DNA from: Zymoseptoria tritici IPO323
Taxonomy: Eukaryota; Ascomycota; Dothideomycetes; Mycosphaerellales; Mycosphaerellaceae
Assembly: GCF_000219625.1 (NCBI RefSeq)
Contig: NC_018216.1
Span: forward strand, 1,178,001 to 1,242,000
Direction of reading: 5' to 3'
Length of the DNA stretch: 64,000 nucleotides
The notes beneath the pieces were generated by a model. It was not told where the DNA came from, did not search any database, and saw nothing but the letters and a program-made list of their open reading frames with translations. Positions within the stretch are counted from its first letter, which is position 1. Every line of letters begins with the position of its first letter. This document shows, one piece after another, positions 21,435 through 31,994 of the stretch. The position numbers were made by a program, and so were the translations under genes.

Positions 21435-24400
21435 ATGGACGAACCACTCGCACAACCTCCGCCCCTCGACTCGCCGGACATTATGAACGATCCGGCCTTC
21501 GCTCCTCCGCAACGCCATGACACAACATCCTCCAAACATGGCAGTGAATCCGGAGGAGAGACATGTCGAATATGTCGCAGCGAAGGCACCAACGAAGAAC
21601 CGCTGTTCCACCCATGCAAATGCAGCGGAAGTATCAAGTTCGTTCACCAGGAATGCTTGATGGAATGGCTGTCCCACTCTCACAAGAAGCATTGCGAGTT
21701 GTGCAAGACACCCTTCCGCTTCACCAAGCTTTACGATGCCAATATGCCTCGGAGTCTACCATGGACAGTTTTCGCGAGAAGAGCCTGTATACATGCGGCA
21801 ACATTGTGTGTGAAGACGTTGAGAGCCTTGATGGTCGGACTTGTGTGGCTGGTCTTCATACCATATACCGTTCGATGGTCGTGGAGGTGGATGTTCTGGG
21901 TCGCCGATGCAGGATGGGAAAGAGAGCCCTTCCTGCGTGACATGCAGGCGAGAGATGTTGCGGCTCAAGCGCAGACAGAGTTCAACGAGACTGGGGTGGT
22001 TAGCCAGATCTCCAGAACCATACACATGACTTGGGATCAGATATGGAAAGCTCAAGCTGGAACACCGCTGGAACAGCCGACGACAGATCTGAAGGATATG
22101 GTCTCAGATGCTATCTCTTCAGCGCCATCGAACGGAACCGTCAACAGTACAACGCCATGGTCACCGCAGAATGACACCTCGATTCTCTCCTCTTGGACCT
22201 ATCTTTCGCAGACTACTTCGAATGAACAGGTCAACCGGTGGATACTCGATGTCTTTGAGGGGCAACTTATAACCTGCGTTGTAATCACTGGTTTCATCCT
22301 TATCTTTCTCATCCGCGAATGGGTGGTACAACAGCAGCCACTTGTCAATCTGGACGTCGTGAATGTGGAGCAGCGAGAGCGGGAGCGGCTTGCCCGCGAG
22401 ACTGAGAGGCTCCGGGCGCAAACTCAATTGCTGGATGAGGGGAGAGCCAGACTTCACATGCTCGAGGAACGGGCTCATGAAATCGCAAATGACATGGACA
22501 ACTCTAGCGCTGAACACCGAGAATATGGAATCTTGTCTGAATTCGTTGGTTGGGAGCAGCTGGCCGTCGAGATGGACAGGGCCAATGCCCATCTGCGTAG
22601 GGACGAGGAGGCCGGAAGGACTGAGTTTATGGAAGCAGCGACCAAGGTAGTGAGGGAGGTGCGCTCTGCTGAGAGATCTAGAGTCAGCGTTGCTGATTTG
22701 TCCGAGAAGATGTACTGGAAGCTTGCATTCTTTACAGCGGAGGAGCGTTTCGAATGGGAGGGAATATTGGTGTCAGAGTTGAAGCGAATGGACGAGCAGG
22801 AGAGCATCGAGCCGCTCCTCCATCAGCAGGAAAGCTCTCAAAAGAGCGTCGAAGCACGTACAGATGTTGCGGAAAGCTCCAGCTCTGGTCGACCTCCAAT
22901 GCCGACCCGCGATACTTCATTCCGGGCGACACAAGTTCAGCGAATACTTGCAGACGCCGATGGACTCATGGTGGACTCGCTACTCAACAACAGCTCCGAT
23001 GCCCTTGCTGATGCTGCGAGAGCATTTGGCGAGACAGTGTCTCAGCCTGAGCCTTCACAAGATACTGGTCGCTCTTCGCCCCTGACGGACGACAGCTGGC
23101 AACATGTCAGTCGCCCGGAGGCACATCAATTCAAAATCAAACATGTCGACGTCTTCCAAGACAACAGCGACGAGTTGCCCATTACGAATGCTGGACCAGA
23201 TGCGAAAATCAATATCAAGCGGAAAGGCACTGCTAAGACAAAGACGATTGTGCCAGAGCCGAAAGTCGACACCGCGATCGATGGTAAACTGATCAGCGAC
23301 GCTGAGCTTAGCCGAAGATTAGGCCAGCCATCGGGCGACGCACCAGCTTCTGGGGCGCCTTCAACTGCTCCTGCGCATTCGGCAGTACCGGCTCTCGAGC
23401 AAGATGGCCAGGCCAGCAACCCGTTTCATCCAGAGGGTCCCGAGCCTGATCAGCCGGAAAGCGAAAGTCTCCGTGATCGTGTGGCAAGCGTGTTTCGCGA
23501 AGAGTTCGGCCTTGAGGAAGAGGATATCCAAGACCTCCACCCGACAGGTCAGGGACAGATCGGACATTCAGCTGGACCTGCTGTACAGCCGATTATCACT
23601 GCACATCCAGCCACAGATTCGCCGACTATGCTGCAACGTGTCTACGACTGGTTCTGGGGTGATATACATCCTGCCGACGCTCAAGAGCCTGCCCTACCAC
23701 CCGTCGAAGAGCGTATCGGAGAAGGCGGCGATGCGCAAGAGGCACCATTCGTGCCCAATGAGAACGGAGCACTCGCAATCGATGATGAGACCCAAAACAA
23801 CGCAAACGAAGGACAGCACAATGATCCGGAGGTCGTTCAAGCCGCGCAAGCGGCTGGTTTAGATGCCGAAGCTGTCGAGGATGCCGAAGATCTGGAGGGA
23901 ATCTTCGAGCTCATCGGGTTCCAAGGTCCAATCATGGGCCTGTTCCAAACGTCCTGCTTCTGCACCGTGCTCGTCGCCGGCTCGGTGTTTGGCGCTGTCG
24001 GTTTGCCCTACATTTGGGGCAAACTTGTCTTGTCCATTATTGCATCGCCCGTGCTCTTTCTCGTCCAATCCCCGCTTAGGCTGGCATCACTCGTCGCAGA
24101 CACCATCATCGATCTGACGCTGGTCTCGCTTGGATTGATGACATACGGAGCAGCTAGGTTGGTGGATCTTATATTTGCGCCCATCGAGATCATATGGCCT
24201 GGGATCGATAAGTACGACCATAGCCCTTGGATCCTCAGCCGGGCCAAGTCCACAGCTGTGAACGCTGCCAACAGAATCTTCGATCTGTTCTTGATCAGCG
24301 AGCCAGTCGCCGATGTTGATGTCGGTTGGAGTCGAGCCTACCTGAGTGCTTCAGTTCACGCACATGCAAGTCTCACGAGCCTGAAGGACTCCGTCAATGC

Positions 24401-26804
24401 TGTCGTCAACTACACGGGCCAGACCGTGACTGCGGCAGTGGACTTCATTGCCACAGGCTCGCTCTCGGTGGCATGGGACAGCTCGATGAAAGCACTCTCG
24501 CATCTTACGGAACTGCCTGCAAAGGTAATGGCCGGGCTAGACAGTGCTGTGCGATACATCCGCCCGGTGATCAGAGCATTCAGCAGTCTAAAGACGGGCG
24601 CGCTCACTTTCGAGACTACCGAGACTGCGATGGATCCATCGCTCGCCTACTGGAGCACAACCGATCGCGGACTGGCGATCTTGACTGGCTATGTTGCGTT
24701 GGCGGTCATTGCAGCCATTTACGTCGCGCTCGATACTCCCATCACTAGCACGCCCTCCGGCCAACGCACCGAGAAGGTCATTCGCGATAGCCTCCGGCAA
24801 GCAGGTGGTGTGTTGAAGGTCATCTTTATCATCAGCATCGAAATGCTGGCTTTCCCCCTCTACTGCGGTCTTTTGCTCGACTTTGCCTTCCTTCCTCTAT
24901 TCCAAGCAGACAACATCGCCACGCGCTGGGCTTCTGCTGTCCGCGCACCAGCTACCTTCTGCTTCGTGCATTGGTTTATCGGCACCTGCTACATGTTTCA
25001 TTTCGCACTCTTCGTCAGCATGTGCCGGAAGATCCTTCGCAAAGGCGTGTTATGGTTCATTCGCGACCCTGACGATCCGACTTTCCACCCTGTCCGGGAT
25101 GTGCTGGAGCGCAATGTCACCACGCAGTTGCGTAAGATCGCTTTCAGCGCATTAGTATACGGCGCGTTGGTCATCTTGTGCCTGGGTGGCGTTATCTGGT
25201 CGATCGGCAAGTTGTTCAACGGCATCTTTCCGATCCACTGGATCTCCACGGAGCCGATACTGGAGTTCCCTTTCGATTTGATGTTGTACAACTTCCTCAC
25301 CCCTTTACTCTTCAAGCTTTTCAAGCCCTCCAATGCGGTACACTCAATGTACTCCTGGTGGCTGAGGAAGTGCGCGAGAGGTCTGAGATTGTCGCATTTC
25401 TTGTTCGACGACCGAAGGAAGGACGAGGAAGGAAGGCATGTGAGGCGATCATGGGTGACGTTCCTTGCGTTGAAGAAAGGAGACGTCGAGAACCCTTCAG
25501 CATCGGCCGAATGTCAGATCACACAGGAGGGCGAGACTCCCGAGGTCTTCTTCAAGCGGGACGGGAAGTACGTCCTGACGCCTTGCAACGATCAGTACCG
25601 GCCGCCCAAGCCTGGCGAGGCATTCCTGCACGCAGACGACGAGGACGTCTACATCACCGACAAGGAGGGCAAGAAGCACGAACATTTCGCCAAGATCTAT
25701 GTCCCTCCATTCTTCCGCCTGCGGGTGACCCTCTTCATGGTGTGTCTGTGGGGTTTCTCGGCTTTCACAGGACTATGTGCAACTCTAGTTCCGCTCGTGT
25801 TTGGACGACAGATCTTCAACGCCCTCCTGCCCTCCAACGTCCGGATCAATGATATCTATGCCTACTCATTGGGTGCGTACATCATCTGCGGTGTTCTGTT
25901 CGCCGCACACAAAGGAAGACAAGGAACCCAATACCTGCGCGAGAAAGCACAAAGCCTTGATCTTCAAGCTCTGGCTACTGTAATGACTCGCTACAGTACC
26001 CGGGCGGTCAAGTGTGCCTATGTCTACGGCTTCCTTGGCGTTGTGCTGCCTTTAGTCTTCGCCTTGGTCATGCAACTCTACATCGTGCTTCCACTGCACA
26101 CCTACCTGTCATCTACCACCAGCAGCGGTCCGGCATCAGCGAATGAAATGGCCGCCGCACTCGCCAACGCCACTGTGGTCTGGACGGATAATCCCAACAG
26201 CAACACTTCGGCCTATGTGGACTCATTCAAGAAATACGCCGCAGAGCTCCAGAACGGCACCGTCACGCTGCCTGTGACGGGTCCCTCTGCGACTTCTTAC
26301 CCCATCAGTGTGGTCGAACATACGGTTCACCTTTTGGCGGACTACGCCTTGGGTCTCCTGTACGTTCGTATCGCCATTCGATTCATCCTGATGGCTCCGA
26401 CCTCCCGCGCCGCTGAAGCCTTCCGCCGCATCACTGCGGATGGATACTTGAACCCCAGCCCACGGCTTGCGACGCGGTACTTTGTTCTGCCGTGCTCGTT
26501 GCTGGCGGCGGTAGTACTCATCGGCCCGCTCGGAATTGCTGGGCTGGGTATGCAGGTTGCAGGAACGCTGGGATGGCAAGGCGGCGTCAGGGGCGCATTG
26601 CAAACAACGATCTATCGATACTCGTACCCAATCGTCGCCGGACTGGGCGCCCTGTTCTGGGCGTTCGGTGTGGTAGGGTCGGTAGTCAATAAGTGGAGGG
26701 CGAGCGTGAGAGATGAGGTCTACCTGGTCGGCGAGAGGCTACACAATTTCGGAGAAGGCAGGCCACCAGTCGGCAGCCGTAGTGTGGTGAGGAAGGACAG
26801 GTAG
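21435..26804 (+). CDS. doa10: ERAD E3 ubiquitin ligase Doa10/Ssm4 (MARCH6 family)
   Basis: A single exon of 1789 residues; the frame is open 12 codons further upstream but 21435 is the first ATG. Residues about 44-93 form a RING-CH (C4HC3) finger: CRIC, PCKCSGS, FVHQECL and CELC. More than ten hydrophobic segments follow (for example ALMVGLVWLVFIPYTV and LGALFWAFGVVGSVV), separated by a long acidic, Pro-rich loop (about 480-830) and the conserved central membrane core. The C-terminus carries the Doa10 C-terminal element (WRASVRDEVYLVGERLHNFGE region). Doa10 sits in the ER and inner nuclear membrane and ubiquitinates proteins with cytosolic, nuclear or membrane degrons for proteasomal degradation. 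Length is above the yeast protein (1319 residues), mainly through the acidic loop. Confidence 0.97.
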   Translation: MDEPLAQPPPLDSPDIMNDPAFAPPQRHDTTSSKHGSESGGETCRICRSEGTNEEPLFHPCKCSGSIKFVHQECLMEWLSHSHKKHCELCKTPFRFTKLYDANMPRSLPWTVFARRACIHAATLCVKTLRALMVGLVWLVFIPYTVRWSWRWMFWVADAGWEREPFLRDMQARDVAAQAQTEFNETGVVSQISRTIHMTWDQIWKAQAGTPLEQPTTDLKDMVSDAISSAPSNGTVNSTTPWSPQNDTSILSSWTYLSQTTSNEQVNRWILDVFEGQLITCVVITGFILIFLIREWVVQQQPLVNLDVVNVEQRERERLARETERLRAQTQLLDEGRARLHMLEERAHEIANDMDNSSAEHREYGILSEFVGWEQLAVEMDRANAHLRRDEEAGRTEFMEAATKVVREVRSAERSRVSVADLSEKMYWKLAFFTAEERFEWEGILVSELKRMDEQESIEPLLHQQESSQKSVEARTDVAESSSSGRPPMPTRDTSFRATQVQRILADADGLMVDSLLNNSSDALADAARAFGETVSQPEPSQDTGRSSPLTDDSWQHVSRPEAHQFKIKHVDVFQDNSDELPITNAGPDAKINIKRKGTAKTKTIVPEPKVDTAIDGKLISDAELSRRLGQPSGDAPASGAPSTAPAHSAVPALEQDGQASNPFHPEGPEPDQPESESLRDRVASVFREEFGLEEEDIQDLHPTGQGQIGHSAGPAVQPIITAHPATDSPTMLQRVYDWFWGDIHPADAQEPALPPVEERIGEGGDAQEAPFVPNENGALAIDDETQNNANEGQHNDPEVVQAAQAAGLDAEAVEDAEDLEGIFELIGFQGPIMGLFQTSCFCTVLVAGSVFGAVGLPYIWGKLVLSIIASPVLFLVQSPLRLASLVADTIIDLTLVSLGLMTYGAARLVDLIFAPIEIIWPGIDKYDHSPWILSRAKSTAVNAANRIFDLFLISEPVADVDVGWSRAYLSASVHAHASLTSLKDSVNAVVNYTGQTVTAAVDFIATGSLSVAWDSSMKALSHLTELPAKVMAGLDSAVRYIRPVIRAFSSLKTGALTFETTETAMDPSLAYWSTTDRGLAILTGYVALAVIAAIYVALDTPITSTPSGQRTEKVIRDSLRQAGGVLKVIFIISIEMLAFPLYCGLLLDFAFLPLFQADNIATRWASAVRAPATFCFVHWFIGTCYMFHFALFVSMCRKILRKGVLWFIRDPDDPTFHPVRDVLERNVTTQLRKIAFSALVYGALVILCLGGVIWSIGKLFNGIFPIHWISTEPILEFPFDLMLYNFLTPLLFKLFKPSNAVHSMYSWWLRKCARGLRLSHFLFDDRRKDEEGRHVRRSWVTFLALKKGDVENPSASAECQITQEGETPEVFFKRDGKYVLTPCNDQYRPPKPGEAFLHADDEDVYITDKEGKKHEHFAKIYVPPFFRLRVTLFMVCLWGFSAFTGLCATLVPLVFGRQIFNALLPSNVRINDIYAYSLGAYIICGVLFAAHKGRQGTQYLREKAQSLDLQALATVMTRYSTRAVKCAYVYGFLGVVLPLVFALVMQLYIVLPLHTYLSSTTSSGPASANEMAAALANATVVWTDNPNSNTSAYVDSFKKYAAELQNGTVTLPVTGPSATSYPISVVEHTVHLLADYALGLLYVRIAIRFILMAPTSRAAEAFRRITADGYLNPSPRLATRYFVLPCSLLAAVVLIGPLGIAGLGMQVAGTLGWQGGVRGALQTTIYRYSYPIVAGLGALFWAFGVVGSVVNKWRASVRDEVYLVGERLHNFGEGRPPVGSRSVVRKDR

Positions 26805-27218
26805 TGGCAAGGACACTCTTTGATCCATTGATTTAGCGTTGGCGTTTGGAGTAGAAGACATAGAAGATACCTCTCAGCTTACAGAGCTTACGAACAGCGA
26901 AGATACTCCGTGTACAGAACCTCCTAAGATTTCGACATGTTTGCCACATTTGCCTCCTGTTTGCAATCACTCTCTGGGTTCCAACCATTCTGCCAAGCTC
27001 ATGTCTTGCAACAGCATTTCAGCGGTTCTGTGCCACGATTTTCAATGGTGAAGCCTGCCGGACTGTAGGAGGCCCTGATTTGTGGTATATCATGATATAG
27101 TACAGTGTGCCGCCACAACATATGCCTGCGTAGCTGTGCACACCCCGAGAACGCCCAAACGCCGTCTGTTTCCTGATTCGCAGAACCCGTCCATGTCCTG
27201 CGATGCATCAAGCCCAGT
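26805..27218. other. Convergent intergenic region
   Basis: It holds the 3' flanks of doa10 and mrpl31. I see no gene or RNA in it. Confidence 0.5.
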
Positions 27219-27861
27219 CTAGAAACCCGGTGGGTTCAACCTCTGACTGACCCTCGTCCACTTCGGCAACTTGTGAATACCCTTCCTATACCCTCGAACC
27301 TTCTTGTCAAAAATGCTGTACTTGTCCTTGGGCAGCATCTCTTGTTCTGTCGGCATCTCCGCCCTCCATCTTGATATCAACCTCAACGTGCCCTGCTCCT
27401 TCGCCTCGTTCGCGAGTAACTTTCCGGTAGGCAGGTATTCTCCTTGTTTGGGGCCCTTTCCATGTCGTCTCTGGCCCAGAAGAATCGCTGTGGGATCATG
27501 GGCGGCGAGCAGCCGTTGTCCTTCAGCTGTTGTTTCGAGATCGGACGTCGTTGCGGTGCCGTGGGTGGCTTTGAGGGCTGAGGAGAGTTGTTGTTCCGAG
27601 GCTCCGGCTTGCTCTGAGGATGTTTGTTGGTGGGAGAGATCGAGTGCGGTTTTGCTGCGTTTCAACGCGGTGTCCAGGACGGCGACTACATTGTCGACGC
27701 GGCGCATGCGGCGGCGATGGCGGAGTTTTTGGGGAGCGGAGAGGCGCCAGGGAATTTTCCTAGGAGAGGTGAGCGAGAGGATGCAATGAAAGGGGATGAA
27801 TATGTCTTTACCATAGCAGACCTCCTGATAAAGGCGCGCTGGCTTTGAATGCACCGAACAT
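27219..27861 (-). CDS. mrpl31: Mitochondrial ribosomal protein mL60 (Mrpl31)
   Basis: Exons 27812-27861 and 27219-27759 (minus) encode 196 residues; the 52-bp intron (GTAAAG..CCTAG) interrupts the Trp codon of GGLLW. The N-terminus MFGAFKASAPLSGGLLWKIPWRLS and the C-terminus MPTEQEMLPKDKYSIFDKK, YRKGIHKLPKWTRVSQRLNPPGF match the fungal mL60 family, a component of the mitochondrial large ribosomal subunit. Between these conserved ends sits an Ala/Gln/Thr-rich expansion (about residues 50-130) that makes the protein longer than yeast Mrpl31 (about 131 residues, from memory). It is divergent from trs20 with 169 bp between start codons. Confidence 0.95.
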
Positions 27862-28030
27862 GATGTGCTGTGATCGTGAATTGGTGATGCCGTTCAATGC
27901 CTCGAGAGAGAGTTGGGAAGTCCGCGGGAGAGAGATCGGACCTGACTCCGGTGACTCTCGCTTCAGTTTGAGGAAGGGAATCTCGCGTTGACTTCCATGG
28001 ACGATTGAACATCGACGAACCACAGGGAAC
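27862..28030. promoter_or_regulatory. Compact bidirectional promoter of mrpl31 and trs20
   Basis: Only 169 bp separate the divergent ATGs. An inverted CCAAT box (ATTGG) lies at 27880-27884, 19 bp from the mrpl31 start codon. Both transcripts must initiate within this interval or inside the neighbouring gene. Confidence 0.5.
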
Positions 28031-28678
28031 ATGTCGTACTACTTTGCCATCATCGGCACTCGCGACAATCCATTGTTCGAACTGGACTTTGGCACGTCCA
28101 AGATTGGCGGCGATGGACTTGCACGATTCCGAGAAGAGGCCAAGCATATGAACCAATTCATCGTACACGCCGCTCTGGACATGGTGGAAGAGGTCCAGTG
28201 GAGCACAAAGGAGCTGTAAGTTATCGTTACGTCGGACGAAGAGCTCAATTAACACTTTCCAAGATACCTTAAAAAGGTTGACAGCTTCCAGAATAATCAC
28301 ATTCATGCGTTCTTGACCGGCGGCAACGTGAAGTTCATGCTCCTGATGAACCCAGATCCTGCCTCGACACCTTATTCAAGCTACCCGACCGCGCCATCTC
28401 AGCGAGCAGGAGCTCGTCAAAGTACATTGATCGCCAACAACCCAAACAGCCAGCAGACTGAAGAAGCTGTACGACAGTTCATGGCAGAGGTACGATCGGC
28501 AGATACTGACCAGCACAGAGCCGCGTGCATGTCGACTACAAAGCTGATCCTAACGCGCCTCTAGGTCTACGAAAACTGGGTCAAGTGCATTATGAACCCT
28601 TTCTACACAGTCAACCAGCCTGTCACGAGTCCTGTCTTCCGGAGCCGCGTGAGCATGGCCGCCAAGAAGTACCTCTGA
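28031..28678 (+). CDS. trs20: TRAPP complex subunit Trs20 (sedlin/TRAPPC2)
   Basis: Three exons, 28031-28215, 28264-28489 and 28565-28678, encode 174 residues. The introns are 48 bp (GTAAGT..AAG) and 75 bp (GTACGA..TAG with a CTAAC branch). The protein begins MSYYFAIIGTRDNPLFELDFG, continues with FIVHAALDMVEEVQW, YLKKVDSF, VKFMLLM and ends YENWVKCIMNPFYTVN...SPVFRSRV..AAKKYL, the full sedlin fold. It is an adaptor subunit of the TRAPP complexes, guanine nucleotide exchange factors for Ypt1/Ypt31 in ER-to-Golgi and Golgi traffic and autophagy. A Ser/Pro/Gln linker (about residues 99-125) is an insertion relative to animal sedlin. Confidence 0.96.
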
Positions 28679-30992
28679 GTGTAGACTGCTTCTCAAGGAA
28701 ACGCAGCATATCTATGGACCATCCTCAGTCTTCCAGCCTCTGGCATCACGCAAGCCGTGCAATGGATGCATTCAAGCGAGAACATGAAACAAATGGGCCG
28801 TCATGCGTCGCAGGCCCTACAATATGCTAGCACGCGAGGGGATTTCAGCGAGCTGGTCAAGCATGCACATCACATTCGCCAAACAGCGCCAGCTCTTAGC
28901 TACCATGGATGGACTTGAAAGGTGCTAATATCGGCTTGGAATCACTTCCATGGTGCAACGACGCGAATCACTCGCATTAGCGCTACTCCGACCAGGGAGC
29001 TCGGCCTATCAATCCACATCACTGGTAGCTTCGCAATGACCACGCGTCGATCGAATGGCTGATATCACACACGCTGGCGAAAATGCAGGAGCCTTCTTCC
29101 CATATACGCCAGCCTCGCGTGGTACGCAGCCACGGCGACGCTGGCCGACCAGCGCCAAGGAAAAACACCACACACTATAGCGCCAGCACCACATGCAACT
29201 GCGAACGCCGGAGGGCCGCGGTGCAGTAGCCCAAGTGGACGCTGCACCATTAGTGCCCGGCATCGAGGGATGAGGTCTAGAAGGACGTATCAATCACATC
29301 GTGAGGAAAGCGGGGCAAATACCAAAAGCGTGGGGAAGCTGGTCGCACAACGCTGCTATGCAAGCAAGCAAGCTCGCGCACTCCTCCACTTCCCGTCGAT
29401 AACTCTCCAGCCATACAGATTCCTGCATCCTGTGCCGCGATGTTCTGGAATCTCGATAGCCCTCGCATCGAGACGAACCTCGAACTTGCGTCCTTGGCCT
29501 GTTTGTTCAGCACTATCGCATCTCTCACGTACCGACGATCCGCACCTCACCCACACTTTCGCTTTGCGCACGTTTCGTTGACCGCCAGTATGACGACTCT
29601 GCAACCACATCTGGCTGTTTCGTACGGACGAGGTCGAACCCTGCTGCACCGCTTCTCAAAGCCAGCGCAAAGAAACTCCGGTTTATTCCTCAATGACATC
29701 GCTGGTTATTTTCGATACGGACCCCATCCTTCGTGGCCAGGCTTTACAATTCGCTCCATCTCGATCGTCTCGGTGCTACGCCTGCCTCACGCCCAAAGAG
29801 CTCCATTCGTTCGCTTCTGTGCATACCGCAGCTTGCATTGTCCTTCCTGCTTGTGCGACACACCGAGAACAGCTCTTCGATGAAGTGTTCTGTCGACTTT
29901 CTAGCTCGAGCCACACCCAAACGAACGTCGCTTACGTGCATGTCTCCCATCGGTTAAGAAGAAGCTACCGAAGACACGACGAGGCGATGCTGTCGTGAGA
30001 GTCGAATTGCATTTCACTCCCAGCTCCGCTTCCAAAACGACAGAGTCATCGTAGACAAGACGACCACATGGAAAGATATGACGCGTTTCCGACCAAGCTC
30101 TCTCCCACTCCGACTGGTCCACGAAGTGTCCAAGTACCGTTCTCACCGACTCAACAACCACGTCTCGGGGTATGCGTTTCACAGCGGCTGAAGATTGGGG
30201 GATCAGCGGCGCGTCATTGTCGGTATGCATACACTCATGGTTGATCCACGTTGTTCGCCTCATTCACCGGTCTGGCCCGGTCTACCGCCGAAGGGCGGAA
30301 GATTTGTATCTGAAGGGTCAGCGCTTATACAAGGTGTCGTTCTGTCGAGGGAAATGTCAGGCAGGTGACGCGATCGAGATGGAAGCTGTCGTCGCCAATT
30401 GTTCTTATTGAATTCATGCATCGCTACATTGGTATTATCAATCATCCTTTCTTCCGTGTTGTCTTCCATCAATCATCTCGCATTGCTGCGCGGGTATCTT
30501 TCTGCGGTCCTGTAAGCTCCGTCTCAAGTGCAATAATCATCAAAGCCAAGCCAAAAACGCCGTACATGCAAAACGCAGTCCTATCCAAACATATCTCGAT
30601 AGCGCCGGTGAGGTCAATGAAATCCCGCATCCCCATGCTCAAGCGCTCGCACGCCCATGCTCCTGCCGGGTCGCGTAGGCGCCTTGCATAGCTTCATGCT
30701 TATGCGGTGCGCATGCATCTTCATGCATCATTCATGTAAGCGAGCGTCAGCCGCATCGAAGAGGTGTAGATCATCTGTGAAGCCCTTGGTCGTGGAGAAG
30801 AGCTACTCAATCGTGTCGTGTATGGCCTTTCCGACGCTTGTCTTCAGATGAGGTGATACAAAGTGGCGAAGAGAATCCGGGGTCCGTTCCACAACCCAGC
30901 CGTTCATCCATCGTTCCTTTGAGTGCGAGTGTAACACTCCACGACTTGCACATCCAGAGCCATCGTTCGATCAGACTATTTCTCAGTCCAAT
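28679..30992. other. Gene-poor region, 2.3 kb
   Basis: Between trs20 and the acidic hypothetical gene I can support no gene. Frames at 29440-29883 (plus, ATG, 147 codons), 29693-29998 (plus) and 29901-30263 (minus) overlap one another, have no recognised motif and do not join through convincing splice sites. A perfect 7-bp inverted repeat (GGTGCAG/CTGCACC, 15-nt loop) lies at 29220-29248. No tRNA fold was found. Confidence 0.5.
29220..29248. repeat. Short inverted repeat (7-bp stem, 15-nt loop)
   Basis: GGTGCAG at 29220-29226 pairs perfectly with CTGCACC at 29242-29248. It is in non-coding sequence and is not followed by a T-run, so its function is unknown and it may be chance. Confidence 0.5.
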
Positions 30993-31994
30993 TCACCATC
31001 TCCTTCCGCGACCTTCATCATCGTCGTCAACGTGCAGCTCTTCGTGCGCAAGCTGCTCTTCAGCCCTTCTCTCAGCCTCGACATCCTCGCCCACCGTGTA
31101 CATGTTCCAGCTCGGCCTCCGCCACACGTGCAGCTTGCCAGACAGTGTGCGATTGAACTTCAGCCCGGGACGTTCCGAAAATCTTGCCTGACGACGACGT
31201 TCGCGAGCGCGTTCGATGAGGACGGAGACAGGTAGGTCGGCTTCGTCCTCGTCTTCGGAGTCGTAGAAGTCGTCCTCGTCGGTTGCATCGTAGTCGTCCT
31301 CGTGATCAGAGTCGGCGGCGTCAATGTTCAGGTTTTGCATCGAGCGAACGGGGTTGCTGGAGAGGTAGGAAGGTCGGCCGGCCGTCTGCGGAGGTTTGCT
31401 GCCAAAGACGGTGCTCATGCCGAATCTATCGTCTCGTGGGTCAGGTGAGTTGTCCGGTGTGAGTTGGGGCATGTCTGAGAGGAGCGGCGTCCATGTGCGG
31501 AGCTTTGGGTCGGAGTTGGATCGATTGCGTTGTACGGCACGTTGCAGAGCGCGTTCTTGAGACTTGAGGAGCGAGTTCCACCGGTCTGGGACGTCTTCTT
31601 GATGGGCTTCGGCGGCGCGACGGTCGGAGTCGAAGAGGGCAAAGTCGGTGATTCCAGCATCCCATTCCACTTCTTCGTCGTCTTCGTTGTCGCTCGAGTC
31701 GGCCCAATCTTCGTATTCGTACATGGCGACTGGCGATAGGAAGTGGTCTTCGGGATGTTTGTTGAGATCGTCCTCAAATGGGTCAGGCTTGTATTTTGTA
31801 TTTATTGCGAGCTGGCGGTGTCGAGGAATGGCGAGCATGTTGTTTGGTAGTGATTGTCTCGACAAATGCAAATTAATATCGTCGGTGGCCTTGTGACCAG
31901 AAGTGGATGCCTGAGATGTCTGAGGCCAAGTCTGACTTCGTCCGGGTCCGAGTGGTTGGTTGTGCATCGCAGGACGCAAAGCGGGCGACGACAT
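30993..31994 (-). CDS. Acidic hypothetical protein, 333 residues
   Basis: A single minus-strand exon from the first ATG at 31994; the open frame continues 60 codons upstream without another ATG. There are Ser/Gln-rich N-terminal sequences, acidic patches (YEYEDWADSSDNEDDEEVEWD; DSDHEDDYDATDEDDFYDSE), a basic helical segment RWNSLLKSQERALQRAVQRN, and a C-terminal block VLIERARERRRQARFSERPG, then LKFNRTLSGKLHVWRRPSWN and YTVGEDVEAERRAEEQ. The Trp/Arg-rich C-terminal block looks conserved and ordered, the rest disordered. No signal peptide or membrane segment. I do not recognise a family; alternating acidic and basic regions would suit a nuclear or RNA-associated protein, but that is a guess. 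Confidence 0.7.
   Translation of the reverse strand: MSSPALRPAMHNQPLGPGRSQTWPQTSQASTSGHKATDDINLHLSRQSLPNNMLAIPRHRQLAINTKYKPDPFEDDLNKHPEDHFLSPVAMYEYEDWADSSDNEDDEEVEWDAGITDFALFDSDRRAAEAHQEDVPDRWNSLLKSQERALQRAVQRNRSNSDPKLRTWTPLLSDMPQLTPDNSPDPRDDRFGMSTVFGSKPPQTAGRPSYLSSNPVRSMQNLNIDAADSDHEDDYDATDEDDFYDSEDEDEADLPVSVLIERARERRRQARFSERPGLKFNRTLSGKLHVWRRPSWNMYTVGEDVEAERRAEEQLAHEELHVDDDDEGRGRRW

Noticed and set aside
29628..29650. Second tRNA B-box-like sequence (GGTTCGACC, minus strand)
   Set aside because: The five-base stem does not pair and no A box lies at the correct distance.
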